DNA from: Bradyrhizobium sp.
Lineage (GTDB): Bacteria > Pseudomonadota > Alphaproteobacteria > Rhizobiales > Xanthobacteraceae
Direction: 5' to 3'
Length of the DNA stretch: 15,229 nt
NCBI GenBank assembly: GCA_025960445.1
Contig: JAICIT010000013.1
Span: 1 to 15,229, forward strand
The notes below the pieces were generated by a model. The model did not search any database, was not told the DNA's origin, and saw nothing but the letters and a program-made list of their open reading frames with translations. Positions 1 to 7,787 of the stretch are shown piece after piece (positions within the stretch are counted from its first letter, which is position 1; each line of letters starts with the position of its first letter). Both the position numbers and the translations under genes were made by a program.

Positions 1-4
1 GGTC

Positions 5-59
5 TGATTCTAACATTCGCATCCCGTTTCAGCGAGCGTCCTTGCGAATGTTAGAATCA
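5..59. repeat. palindromic element, unit A (17-bp stem hairpin)
   Basis: A perfect 17-bp inverted repeat pairs 5-21 (TGATTCTAACATTCGCA) with 43-59 around a 21-nt loop. Four bases after the right arm comes the heptamer CCACTAG (64-70). The core ACATTCGC of the left arm recurs in unit B at 104-111, in the same orientation. No T-run follows, so it does not look like a simple intrinsic terminator. I infer a dispersed intergenic palindromic repeat; the left flank of the unit may lie outside the window. Confidence 0.8.
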
Positions 60-83
60 AGGACCACTAGCAAATAAAGGTTT

Positions 84-162
84 CTAGTGGAGTTTCGGAT
101 TTGACATTCGCTTCGTGAGCCCGCTGCCAGGTGGGTAGCGAATGTCAAATCCACTCCACTAG
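84..162. repeat. palindromic element, unit B (25 paired positions)
   Basis: A 16-bp perfect stem (97-112 with 137-152, 24-nt loop) is extended outward, across a small internal loop (TTTC at 93-96 against A153), by a further 9 bp: 84-92 (CTAGTGGAG) with 154-162. The whole 79-bp element is therefore nearly self-complementary and is bounded by CTAGTGG and CCACTAG. Unit A ends with the same CCACTAG, so 84-90 could pair either with 64-70 or with 156-162, but not both. It lies 75 bp upstream of the binding-protein start. A regulatory role is possible but not shown. Confidence 0.8.
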
Positions 163-237
163 TGCGCTGAACCGGCTTCGGAATCGGGGCACTGCGGCCT
201 CCTTATCATGGGCCAGAATGATCGACGGAGTCCAATC

Positions 238-1266
238 ATGAACCCGGCTCTTTTGCCGCGAGCGTTAACCGCCGGCTTCCTGGCCCTTGTAATTGCGATC
301 CTGCCCGTAAGCGCGAATGCCCAGACCGTGCTGGACAAGGTCTCATTCGGAACCAACTGGGTGCCCGAAGGCGAGCATGGCGGGTTTTTTCAGGCGCTTG
401 CCGACGGCACCTACAAGAAATACGGGCTCGACGTCACCATCGTGCCGGGCGGCCCGAACGACAATAACCGCATGCTGCTGATTGCCGGCAAGCTCGACTT
501 CTTCATGGCCGCGAATACGCTGATGTCGTTCGACGCGGTTGCCAATAACGTGCCGGTCGTCACCGTCGCCGCCATTTTCCAGAAGGATCCGCAGGTCTTC
601 GTGACGCATCCGGAGGCCAACATCACGCGCCTGGAGCAGCTCAAGCCGCTGACGCTGTTTGTCTCGAAGGAAGGCATTTCCAGTTATTTCCAGTGGTTGA
701 AGACCGAGTACGGATTCAACGAGGCCAAGGTAAAGCCCTACACGTTCAATTCGCAGCCGTTTATCGCCAACCCGCAAAGCGCGATGCAGGGCTATGTGAC
801 ATCGGAGCCGTTCGCGATCGAAAAGGCCGCCCATTTCAAGCCCGGTGTGATCCTGCTGGCGGACTACGGCTTCAACAGTTACTCGACCTTAATCGAAACC
901 CGCCGCGACTTGATTGGCAAGAAGCCGGATCTGGTACAGCGTTTCGTCGACGCCTCCATCATCGGCTGGTACAATTATCTTTACGGCGACAACTCGCCGG
1001 GCAACGCGCTGATCAGAAAACTCAATCCGGAAATGACGGATGAACTGCTTGCTTACTCGGTCCGCAAGATGAAGGAGCATGGCATTGTCGACTCCGGGGA
1101 CACGCTGCGCGACGGCATCGGCGCGATGAGTGACGAGCGCGTCGCAAGTTTTTACGAAAAGATGGTCCGGGCCGGCGTGGTCCGCCCCGACATCGACTTT
1201 CGCAACGCGTACACGCTTCGCTTCATCAACAAGGGCGTCGGCCTCGATCTGCGGCCAAGGAACTAG
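238..1266 (+). CDS. NMT1/ThiY-type ABC transporter substrate-binding protein
   Basis: This 342-residue protein is predicted to be exported: residues 1-28 form a signal peptide with a hydrophobic core and an ANA|Q cleavage site. The mature N-terminus carries the pattern of the NitT/TauT/NMT1 binding proteins: a GTNWVPEGEHGGFFQA stretch at 38-53 followed by a KKYGLDV strand. The next part has the usual two-lobe periplasmic binding layout, with SEPFAIEKA near the hinge. I chose ATG 238 because GGAG (227-230) sits 7 nt before it; an in-frame ATG at 208 has no ribosome site and would only extend the signal peptide. The ATPase and permease genes follow directly, so it should deliver a small ligand to them. 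The ligand cannot be read from sequence; taurine, nitrate, pyrimidine and aromatic ligands all occur in this superfamily. Confidence 0.9.
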   Translation: MNPALLPRALTAGFLALVIAILPVSANAQTVLDKVSFGTNWVPEGEHGGFFQALADGTYKKYGLDVTIVPGGPNDNNRMLLIAGKLDFFMAANTLMSFDAVANNVPVVTVAAIFQKDPQVFVTHPEANITRLEQLKPLTLFVSKEGISSYFQWLKTEYGFNEAKVKPYTFNSQPFIANPQSAMQGYVTSEPFAIEKAAHFKPGVILLADYGFNSYSTLIETRRDLIGKKPDLVQRFVDASIIGWYNYLYGDNSPGNALIRKLNPEMTDELLAYSVRKMKEHGIVDSGDTLRDGIGAMSDERVASFYEKMVRAGVVRPDIDFRNAYTLRFINKGVGLDLRPRN

Positions 1267-1277
1267 GACGCGGGGCG

Positions 1278-2096
1278 ATGGGCGGACCCGCAGCTTTGTC
1301 CGAAAAAGGCTCGTCCGCGCGGGCCGGTGTTGCGGTGAGCCTGCGAGGCGTCACCAAGGTCTATGATAGCGGGGTGACCGCGCTCGGGCCGCTGGACCTT
1401 GAGGTGCGCAACGGTGAATTCGTATCGCTGCTCGGACCCTCAGGTTGCGGCAAATCCACAGCGCTGCGGCTGATTGCAGGACTGAGCGCGTCGACTTCCG
1501 GCACGGTCGGCATTTCCTCCCGCGACGGTCAGGTGCGCACGGGGCATTCGATCGGCTTTGTCTTCCAGGAGCCGACCCTGATGCCATGGACGAGCGTGCG
1601 CGAAAATGTTCGGCTGCCCCTGAAACTGGCAAAGATGCCGCCCGCGGAATCGGAGGCGCGCGTTCACCAGGCGCTGACGCATGTCGGTCTTTCTGATTTT
1701 GCCGACGCTTACCCGCGCGAATTGTCCGGCGGCATGAAGATGCGGGTGTCGCTGGCGCGCGCACTGGTGACTGATCCGGAAATCCTTCTGATGGACGAGC
1801 CGTTTGCCGCGCTCGACGAAATCACGCGGTTTCGCCTGAACAACGATCTATTGTCGCTGTGGCGCAATTTGCACAAGACCATCATCTTCGTGACCCATTC
1901 GGTATTCGAGTCCGTGTATCTGTCAGAGCGGATCATCGTGATGACATCGCGTCCCGGGCGGCTGAGCGCCGAGATTCGCATCGATGCACCGGCAGCGCGC
2001 GGTGAGGATTTCCGCACCTCCGCTGCTTACGCGGACTACTGTCGAAAGGTCTCGAACGCGCTGGCGCCTTCGTATGCCGGGCAGCCCGGTTCATGA
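1278..2096 (+). CDS. ABC transporter ATP-binding protein, NitT/TauT type
   Basis: A 272-residue cytoplasmic ATPase of the nitrate/sulfonate/taurine importer class. All nucleotide-binding elements are present: Walker A GPSGCGKST at 53-61, Q-loop Gln97, signature LSGGM at 149-153, Walker B ILLMDEP at 169-175 and the H-loop His207 in FVTHS. The QEPTLMPWTSVREN stretch after the Q-loop is typical of SsuB/TauB proteins. The gene starts 11 bp after the binding-protein stop with GGGG just ahead of the ATG, and its last codon overlaps the permease start as ATGA. It should energise the permease encoded next. The first 20 residues are not conserved-looking, so the true start could be slightly further in. 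Confidence 0.93.
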   Translation: MGGPAALSEKGSSARAGVAVSLRGVTKVYDSGVTALGPLDLEVRNGEFVSLLGPSGCGKSTALRLIAGLSASTSGTVGISSRDGQVRTGHSIGFVFQEPTLMPWTSVRENVRLPLKLAKMPPAESEARVHQALTHVGLSDFADAYPRELSGGMKMRVSLARALVTDPEILLMDEPFAALDEITRFRLNNDLLSLWRNLHKTIIFVTHSVFESVYLSERIIVMTSRPGRLSAEIRIDAPAARGEDFRTSAAYADYCRKVSNALAPSYAGQPGS

Positions 2097-2929
2097 GCTC
2101 GTTGCAAAATCCGCCACTGTCGAGCGATGCGGCCGGGGCCGAAACGCGCGGCTTGCGCCTTGTTCGGATTCTGCTCCCGGTCGTGGTACTCGCGGTCGGC
2201 ATTGTGCTCTGGGAATTAGTGGTGCGGCTCAATGACATTCCGCCCTATGTCCTGCCTGGACCTGGCGCGGTGTTCACGACTTTGATCCACGACTGGCCGG
2301 AATTGTCGCGGTCGCTTCTGACGACGCTGTTGACTACGCTCGAAGGATTCGTTGCTGCTTCGATTGGCGGTGTCGCGCTCGCATTGCTATTCAATCAATC
2401 GAAATGGCTGGAATATTCGCTGTTCCCATATGCGGTGATCCTGCAGGTGACGCCGGTGATCGCGATCGCGCCGCTGCTGCTGATCTACCTGCCGCAGCAA
2501 ACTGCCGTGGTCGTCTGCGCGTGGATCGTCGGATTTTTTCCAGTGCTCTCCAACACCACGCTGGGGCTGAATTCCGTTGACCGCAATCTCAACGGCTTGT
2601 TTCAGCTTTATGGCGCGTCGCGAATGCAGAAGCTGAGATACCTCAAATTGCCTTCCGCTCTGCCGTTCATTCTCGGCGGCTTGCGCATTGCAGGCGGGCT
2701 ATCGCTGATCGGCGCTGTGGTCGCAGAAATCGCGGCCGGCTCCGCCGGCGCAGGTTCCGGTCTGGCCTATCGGATCGCGGAATCAGGCTATCGGCTCAAC
2801 ATTCCCCGAATGTTCGCGGCGTTGCTGTTGCTCTCGGTCGCGGGAATTGTCATCTATGGCCTGCTCGCGCTGGCTTCGCATCTGATATTGCGGCGCTGGC
2901 ATGAGAGTGCACTTGGAAAGGAAATCTGA
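2093..2929 (+). CDS. ABC transporter permease, TauC/SsuC type
   Basis: A 278-residue inner-membrane permease of the binding-protein-dependent class. Hydrophobic segments lie near residues 22-44, 78-100, 108-133, 137-155, 196-215 and 240-265, about six spans. The cytoplasmic EAA-like loop that docks the ATPase covers roughly 163-190, with the invariant glycine at Gly174 in LYGASRMQKLRYLKLPSALP. Length and layout match SsuC/TauC proteins (about 250-280 residues). It overlaps the ATPase gene by 4 bp (ATGA) and its TGA overlaps the next ATG by 1 base (TGATG), so translation is probably coupled in both directions. The substrate is unknown. Confidence 0.93.
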   Translation: MSSLQNPPLSSDAAGAETRGLRLVRILLPVVVLAVGIVLWELVVRLNDIPPYVLPGPGAVFTTLIHDWPELSRSLLTTLLTTLEGFVAASIGGVALALLFNQSKWLEYSLFPYAVILQVTPVIAIAPLLLIYLPQQTAVVVCAWIVGFFPVLSNTTLGLNSVDRNLNGLFQLYGASRMQKLRYLKLPSALPFILGGLRIAGGLSLIGAVVAEIAAGSAGAGSGLAYRIAESGYRLNIPRMFAALLLLSVAGIVIYGLLALASHLILRRWHESALGKEI

Positions 2930-3921
2930 TGGTTGGCCGTAATGGTTCTTCGGACAAGATCGATCTGCTGATCTATGGACCGAGCAGGCCAATCCTCGAG
3001 AATGGATTTCCTCAAGAAAAATTCATACTGCATGCCGCCGAAACCAGGCACGACCTTGAGCGATTAACGCCGGCGACCTTGCAGAAAATGCGCGGCGTCG
3101 CGGTGACCTATCACACGGTCCATGCCGATAAAGCAGCGCTGGCGCTTTTTCCCAAGCTCGAAATCGTCGCCAGCTTCGGGGTCGGTTACGATCACGTGGA
3201 TTCGAGTTACGCCCGCGAGCATAACATCGTCGTCACCAATACGCCGGACGTGCTCACCGAAGAGGTCGCGGACGTTGCGATGGGACTTTTGATCGCGACG
3301 CTGCGGGAGTTCGTCAAGGCCGACCGCTATTTGCGCTCGGGCCAGTGGTCAACGCAGAACTATCCGCTGAGCGCTGGATCCTTGCGCGACCGCACGGTCG
3401 GCATCGTCGGAATGGGGCGAATTGGCCAGGCGATCGCGCGAAGACTCGAGGCTTGCCGCGTTCCCGTGGTCTATCACTCACGCAAACCGGCGCAGGGTGT
3501 CTCGCACAAGCACTATGCCGGCTTGATCGAAATGGCCAAAGCTGTGGACACCCTCGTGGTCATCGTTCCCGGCGGCGCAGGAACCGCGAAAATGATCAAT
3601 GCCGAGGTCATGAAGGCGCTCGGCCCGCGAGGCGTGATCATCAATGTCGCACGCGGCTCGGTGGTCGACGAGCCGGCCCTGATCACCGCTTTGAAGTCTG
3701 GCACCATTCTCGCCGCAGGCCTGGACGTTTTCGAAAAGGAGCCGAACGTGCCGGATGAATTGCGCGCCATGCAGAACGTGGTGCTGCTGCCACATATTGG
3801 CTCGGCTTCGGTGGTAACGCGCAATGCCATGGATCAATTGGTGGTCGATAATCTGAAAGCCTGGTTCGCTGGCAAACCGCCGTTGACGCCGGTGGTGGAA
3901 ACACCGGTGAAGGGGCGCTGA
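2929..3921 (+). CDS. D-isomer-specific 2-hydroxyacid dehydrogenase
   Basis: A 330-residue cytosolic NAD(P)-dependent dehydrogenase that interconverts 2-oxoacids and D-2-hydroxyacids, such as glyoxylate/glycolate or hydroxypyruvate/glycerate. The Rossmann loop GMGRIG is at 161-166. The catalytic triad fits the family: Arg242 in NVARGSVVD, Glu271 in DVFEKEP and His289 in PHIGSAS, a constant offset of 2 from the residue numbers I recall for Hyphomicrobium glycerate dehydrogenase (240/269/287). The second strand ends in HSRKP (183-187); basic residues there usually indicate NADP(H) preference, as in glyoxylate/hydroxypyruvate reductases. It overlaps the permease stop (TGATG), a strong hint that it processes the imported compound or a product of it. 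The exact substrate is not determinable. Confidence 0.9.
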   Translation: MVGRNGSSDKIDLLIYGPSRPILENGFPQEKFILHAAETRHDLERLTPATLQKMRGVAVTYHTVHADKAALALFPKLEIVASFGVGYDHVDSSYAREHNIVVTNTPDVLTEEVADVAMGLLIATLREFVKADRYLRSGQWSTQNYPLSAGSLRDRTVGIVGMGRIGQAIARRLEACRVPVVYHSRKPAQGVSHKHYAGLIEMAKAVDTLVVIVPGGAGTAKMINAEVMKALGPRGVIINVARGSVVDEPALITALKSGTILAAGLDVFEKEPNVPDELRAMQNVVLLPHIGSASVVTRNAMDQLVVDNLKAWFAGKPPLTPVVETPVKGR

Positions 3922-4616
3922 TGCCAGCTCGACTCGGGGCCGCGCTTGTCGCGCTTTCGGCACTGCTTGCCTGTGCATCTCACGCGCGCGCGCAGGATGC
4001 CGCTACCCTGAAGAAAGACATGATCGGCCAGTGGGAGCTCTCGACCACTGAACGCAGCAAAACCTGCGTGGTGACGTTAAAGGGCGATGCGGCCGCGCAG
4101 GCTTTGAAGCTCGAGCTTGAACCCGGCTGCGCGGCAGCCCTGCCGTTCACCAAGGACATCAGCGCATGGAGCATCAAAGGGCTTGATATTGTGAGGCTTC
4201 AGGATGCATCTGGCCAGCCGGTGATCGATTTTACCGAGGTCGAGAGCGGCATATTCGAAGGCCTGAGGCAGGGCGAGGGCATCTACATTTTGCAGAATCT
4301 CGCCGCGGCGCGGTCACTGGCCAAATCGATGGATCAGATGATCGGCGATTGGTCGATGGTTCGCGGCAGCGGTCGGGCGGTATGCGGTTTGACGTTGACC
4401 AACAATGAAGCCACCCAGGACAATTTCCAGGTCTTTCTCAAGCCGAAATGCGATCCGGCGATCTCCTCGTTTGCGCCGACGCAATGGAGGCTGGAGCGGG
4501 GCGAGTTGCTGCTGATGTCCGCCAGTGGTGAAGTCTGGCGCTTCGAGGCCGACGATAACGCCCAGTGGCGCTTGGTGCCCGACAGCGCCGATCCCTTGAT
4601 CATGCTGCGACAATAA
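3921..4616 (+). CDS. secreted tandem-domain AprI/Inh-family metalloprotease inhibitor
   Basis: A 231-residue exported protein. Residues 1-24 form a signal peptide (ARA|Q); LLAC ending at Cys18 is a weak lipobox, so a lipoprotein is possible. The rest is two copies of one domain. Copy 1 (about 34-125) begins MIGQWEL, has Cys49 and Cys70, and WSIKGLDIVRLQDASG. Copy 2 (about 140-231) begins MIGDWSM, has Cys155 and Cys177, and WRLERGELLLMSASG. This G-x-W start, cysteine pair and W...L.L.D.SG pattern is that of the AprI/Inh family, small periplasmic beta-barrels that block serralysin-type zinc proteases. Known members I recall have one domain of about 105-130 residues, so the doubling is unusual. 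The start overlaps the dehydrogenase stop (TGATG). No serralysin gene is in the window; inhibitor function is inferred from fold only. Confidence 0.75.
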   Translation: MPARLGAALVALSALLACASHARAQDAATLKKDMIGQWELSTTERSKTCVVTLKGDAAAQALKLELEPGCAAALPFTKDISAWSIKGLDIVRLQDASGQPVIDFTEVESGIFEGLRQGEGIYILQNLAAARSLAKSMDQMIGDWSMVRGSGRAVCGLTLTNNEATQDNFQVFLKPKCDPAISSFAPTQWRLERGELLLMSASGEVWRFEADDNAQWRLVPDSADPLIMLRQ

Positions 4617-4710
4617 TTGCCCGCGTCGGTCACCTTCACCAAGTCCGAGAGACTTGTTGCGCGTTTGCTTGCGCGCCGAAGCCCTTCCGCAATTCGGGTA
4701 GCGCCTCGAG

Positions 4711-5418
4711 CTAGATCAGGCGCATGCCCTTCATGCTCGCATGCCCGTTCTTGCCGACGATGAGATGATCGTGCACGGAGATGCCAAGCGGGCCGGCGAT
4801 CTCGATGATGGCCTTGGTCATTTGGATATCGGCCTGCGATGGTGTCGGATCGCCACTCGGGTGATTGTGCACCAGGATGATAGCGGTGGCCGAAACTTCC
4901 AGCGCTCGCTTGATCACCTCGCGCGGATACACCGGCGTGTGGTCGATAGTGCCGGTTTGCTGCACCTCATCCGAGATCAACTGATTGCGCTTGTCGAGAA
5001 ACAGAATCCGAAACTGCTCCTTGTCCGCGAACGCCATACTGGTGCGGCAATAATCGATCACGTCGCTCCAGGACGATAGTGCGGTGCGCTGCTCAACCCG
5101 GCCCTTGGCGATCCTGCTCGCCGCCGCGGCGATCAATTTGAGTTCAGTAACGGTCCGCTCACCAACGCCATCGACTTCCCGCAAACGCGATTCAGGTGCG
5201 TTGATGACCTCGCCAAACGAGCCGAATTTCTTGATCAGAAGTTTGGCGAGCGGCTTCATGTCGCCCCTGGGCTTGGCGGTAAACAGGACCATTTCCAGCA
5301 GTTCGTAATCGCTCAAGGCGCCGGCCCCGGCGCTATGAAAACGTTCCCTCAGCCGCATGCGATGGCCGTGGTAGTGCGGCGTTTCCGCGTCAGACTGATC
5401 GTGGGTGTCGGAAGGCAT
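4711..5418 (-). CDS. radC: RadC family JAB-domain protein
   Basis: A 235-residue RadC (UPF0758) protein. The N-terminal part has a helix-hairpin-helix-like segment (EVDGVGERT, 81-89). The C-terminal JAB/MPN domain has the metal-binding signature [14 protein letters not shown] at 184-197 and HDH at 216-218, as expected of the family. Despite the name, a DNA repair role is not established; the founding E. coli radC allele was later attributed to recG. No convincing ribosome site precedes ATG 5418, and Met21 (5358) in HRMRLRERF is an alternative start. It lies 98 bp downstream of map on the same strand, the usual neighbourhood in Rhizobiales, and converges with the inhibitor gene across 94 bp. 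Confidence 0.92.
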   Translation of the reverse strand: MPSDTHDQSDAETPHYHGHRMRLRERFHSAGAGALSDYELLEMVLFTAKPRGDMKPLAKLLIKKFGSFGEVINAPESRLREVDGVGERTVTELKLIAAAASRIAKGRVEQRTALSSWSDVIDYCRTSMAFADKEQFRILFLDKRNQLISDEVQQTGTIDHTPVYPREVIKRALEVSATAIILVHNHPSGDPTPSQADIQMTKAIIEIAGPLGISVHDHLIVGKNGHASMKGMRLI

Positions 5419-5516
5419 GCGGCGGCTGTACCGTTTCAGAAGGTGTCAACCATGCGCTGTTCCGGTCAGCTTGTGCAACCGGTAAGTGTCGGATCAAACG
5501 ATCGGATCAACGGGAA

Positions 5517-6341
5517 TTAGGCTGCCGACGGCGGCTTTTCGCCATGGCGTTGCGACAAGGTGAAGATTTCGACCCCCGTCGCCGTCACGCCCACCGAGTG
5601 CTCGAATTGCGCGGACAGTGAGCGGTCGCGCGTCACGGCGGTCCAGCCGTCGGATAAAATCTTAACATGCGGCTTGCCGAGATTGATCATCGGCTCGATC
5701 GTGAAAAACATGCCGGGCTTTAGCACCACACCTTCTCCCGGGCGGCCGATATGGATGATGTTCGGCTCGTCATGGAACATACGGCCCAGCCCGTGGCCGC
5801 AGAAGTCGCGCACCACGCTCATGCCCTGCGGCTCGACCAGGCTCTGAATGGCATGCCCGATATCGCCGGTGGTGGCGCCGGGCTTCACCGCGGCGATGCC
5901 GCGCATCATGGCCTCATAGGTCACTTCGACCAGCCGCTCGGCTTTGCGCGCGATGGGGCCGACGGCATACATGCGGCTGGAGTCGCCGTACCAACCTTCG
6001 ACAATGAAGGTGACATCGATGTTCACGATGTCGCCTTCTTTCAGCAGCCGCTCGCCCGGCATGCCGTGGCAGACTACGTGGTTAATGGACGTGCAGGTCG
6101 AATAGCGATAGCCCCGATACATCAGGGTAGCTGGGTAGGCGCCGTTGCTGAACGCGAACTCTCGCACGAATTCGTCAATTCGTGCGGTCGGGACACCAGG
6201 CTTGACGACATCGGTGAGTTCATCGAGGCATTTTGCGACCAGCGCACCGGCCTTGCGCATGCCGGCGAAGGCGCTCGGCCCATGCAGTTTGATCTGGCCG
6301 GTTTTGCGCAGGGAAGTGTCTGTGGCTTCGATGTAGCTCAT
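5517..6341 (-). CDS. map: methionine aminopeptidase, type I
   Basis: A 274-residue cytosolic enzyme that removes the initiator methionine from new proteins. The five metal ligands are visible: Asp109 and Asp120 (NIDVTF...YGDSS), His183 (GHGLGR), Glu216 (FTIEP) and Glu247 (FEHS). The substrate-binding His92 (NHVVCHG) and His190 (MFHDEP) match E. coli His79 and His178. There is no N-terminal zinc-finger extension. ATG 6341 has only GAGG two bases away, closer than usual, so its own ribosome site is weak; the next in-frame Met28 would cut into the fold. The leader carries a small reading frame with a much stronger site (6378-6437). Confidence 0.97.
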   Translation of the reverse strand: MSYIEATDTSLRKTGQIKLHGPSAFAGMRKAGALVAKCLDELTDVVKPGVPTARIDEFVREFAFSNGAYPATLMYRGYRYSTCTSINHVVCHGMPGERLLKEGDIVNIDVTFIVEGWYGDSSRMYAVGPIARKAERLVEVTYEAMMRGIAAVKPGATTGDIGHAIQSLVEPQGMSVVRDFCGHGLGRMFHDEPNIIHIGRPGEGVVLKPGMFFTIEPMINLGKPHVKILSDGWTAVTRDRSLSAQFEHSVGVTATGVEIFTLSQRHGEKPPSAA

Positions 6342-6377
6342 GTCCTCATCGTGGTTGGTGGGAAAGCTGGCGAGCCT

Positions 6378-6437
6378 TTATTTAATGATTGAAGCTGTCT
6401 GTAGCAAGCGGACCCCGCTGCGAGGAGTTCCGCTCAT
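6378..6437 (-). CDS. candidate 19-codon leader ORF upstream of map
   Basis: Reading on the minus strand, a perfect AGGAGG (6449-6444) is followed after exactly 6 nt by ATG (6437) and a frame encoding MSGTPRSGVRLLQTASIIK, ending in TAA at 6380-6378. The stop is 36 nt before the map start. It is too short for standard gene callers and I know of no homologue. The ribosome site is far better than that of map itself, which argues against pure chance, but one such site per window can arise at random. It may be a small protein, a regulatory leader peptide, or nothing. Confidence 0.35.
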   Translation of the reverse strand: MSGTPRSGVRLLQTASIIK

Positions 6438-6449
6438 TCGGAACCTCCT
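6423..6449 (-). promoter_or_regulatory. hairpin enclosing the leader-ORF ribosome site
   Basis: In the minus-strand transcript a 10-bp stem with one bulge forms between 6449-6439 and 6432-6423, with a 6-nt loop (6438-6433). The AGGAGG of the leader ORF lies in the left arm and its ATG (6437-6435) in the loop, so folding would hide the ribosome site. No U-run follows, which argues against a plain intrinsic terminator for the channel gene upstream. Regulatory function is inference. Confidence 0.4.
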
Positions 6450-6476
6450 GTCGGGCCAGGAGCAAAGTGCCGCGCC

Positions 6477-7787
6477 TCAATTCGAAACTTCGACCGTGGT
6501 CTCTACGGGTAGCGCTCCGCCGCGAATGCGGATTTCGCGGACCGGGTAGGGTACGCGGATGCCCTCGCGCTTGAATGCGTCCCACAGCGACAGCATGACT
6601 TCGCTCTTCACGTTATCCATGCCATCCGGGTCGGCAATCCAGAATGTGAGTGCGAATTTCATCCCGGCTTCCGCGAACTCGGTGAGGATGCAGTTCGGTG
6701 GCTTGCCCTTGATGGCGCGTTTCGCCGTCGCCGCGATCTCGATCGCAAGCTGGCAGACTCGCCGGGGATCAGCGTCGTAGTTGGTGGCGAAATTGACTTT
6801 TACCAGCGTGTTCTTGTCGGTGTAGGTCCAATTCGTGACCTTCTGTGTCACCAGGTCTTCGTTAGGTATCAGGAATTCGCGACCGTCGCCGGCGGCCACC
6901 GAGATATAGCGCGTCTTCATGGCGCTGATGCGCCCGGAGCTGTCGCCGATGGTGACGAGATCGCCGGGTTTCACCGACTTGTCCGCGAGTAGAATGATCC
7001 CGCTGATGAAATTCGCGACAATTTTCTGCAAGCCGAAGCCGATGCCAACGCCGGCCGCGCCGGAGAAGATCGCCAACGCCGACAGGTTGATTCCCACGGC
7101 GCTCATGGCAACCGCGACCGCAAACACCATCAGCGCGAGCCGGATCATCTTGATCAGCAGCACCTGGATCGACGGCGTTAGATCGGCAGATTGCGTGATC
7201 CGGCTCTCGGCAAAGTTCGAGGCGATGTTGGTCAGCCACAACGCTACGATCAACAGCACGCCGAGCTTGATCACGAGCAGCGGCGTCAGCCGCAGGCCTC
7301 CAAGAACGACCGATACCGAGTCCAGCGCGTCGATGGCCGGCTCAAGCTGGCCGAGAATGCTCAAGGCCGCGACCAGCCACGCCGACACCGACACAAGTCG
7401 AACCAGGAAGGTGTTGCGGATAACCGAGGTGACGAGCCGGATGATCAGCCATGCGAACGCAAGATTGGCGGCGACACTGAGCAGGTAGCTGCGGCTGGGC
7501 CAAGTCGATGTCACCATCACGACGCGGGCAAGCACGACCAGAAGTGCGAACGTTGCGGTGGCTGCGCTGCCGACCAGCACGCGCGCGAACAGCCGCAGCG
7601 GCGCCGGCCATCCCATTGCAACCGAGGTCATCTCGATCCGCGATCGAACCGCAGCGCCCGTGCCGAACGCGATCCCGGCGCAGGTCAGGATCAGTCCTAG
7701 CTGCAGATAGAGCCAAGGTGATGTGATCTCCGCGCCGACCGACCGCGCGGCGGCGTGCAGGGAATCGGCGAGGTCGTGCAGGTCCAT
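6477..7787 (-). CDS. MscS-family mechanosensitive ion channel
   Basis: Counted from the in-frame TTG at 7793 the protein has 438 residues; ATG 7787, two codons in, is the more ordinary start and is used here. Neither has a strong ribosome site. Hydrophobic segments lie near 26-47, 66-94, 102-125, 132-149, 170-190 and 213-235, followed by the glycine/alanine-rich pore helix SGAAGVGIGFGLQKIVANF (244-262). A cytoplasmic beta domain (KPGDLVTIGDSSGRI, then FLIPNEDLV at 307-315) and the C-terminal PYPVREIRI (415-423) complete the MscS pattern. These channels open under membrane tension to release solutes in osmotic downshock. The extra N-terminal spans make it longer than E. coli MscS (286 residues). 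It is divergent from the antiporter gene. Confidence 0.92.
   Translation of the reverse strand: MDLHDLADSLHAAARSVGAEITSPWLYLQLGLILTCAGIAFGTGAAVRSRIEMTSVAMGWPAPLRLFARVLVGSAATATFALLVVLARVVMVTSTWPSRSYLLSVAANLAFAWLIIRLVTSVIRNTFLVRLVSVSAWLVAALSILGQLEPAIDALDSVSVVLGGLRLTPLLVIKLGVLLIVALWLTNIASNFAESRITQSADLTPSIQVLLIKMIRLALMVFAVAVAMSAVGINLSALAIFSGAAGVGIGFGLQKIVANFISGIILLADKSVKPGDLVTIGDSSGRISAMKTRYISVAAGDGREFLIPNEDLVTQKVTNWTYTDKNTLVKVNFATNYDADPRRVCQLAIEIAATAKRAIKGKPPNCILTEFAEAGMKFALTFWIADPDGMDNVKSEVMLSLWDAFKREGIRVPYPVREIRIRGGALPVETTVEVSN

Noticed and set aside
159..356. 65-codon minus-strand frame over the start of the binding-protein gene
   Set aside because: It has no domain or ribosome site and overlaps a clear signal-peptide coding region on the other strand.
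4641..4676. Two weak hairpins between the inhibitor gene and radC
   Set aside because: Stems AAGTC/GACTT (4641-4645/4651-4655) and GCGCG/CGCGC (4659-4663/4672-4676) are only 5 bp each and neither is followed by a U-run, so I do not call a terminator.
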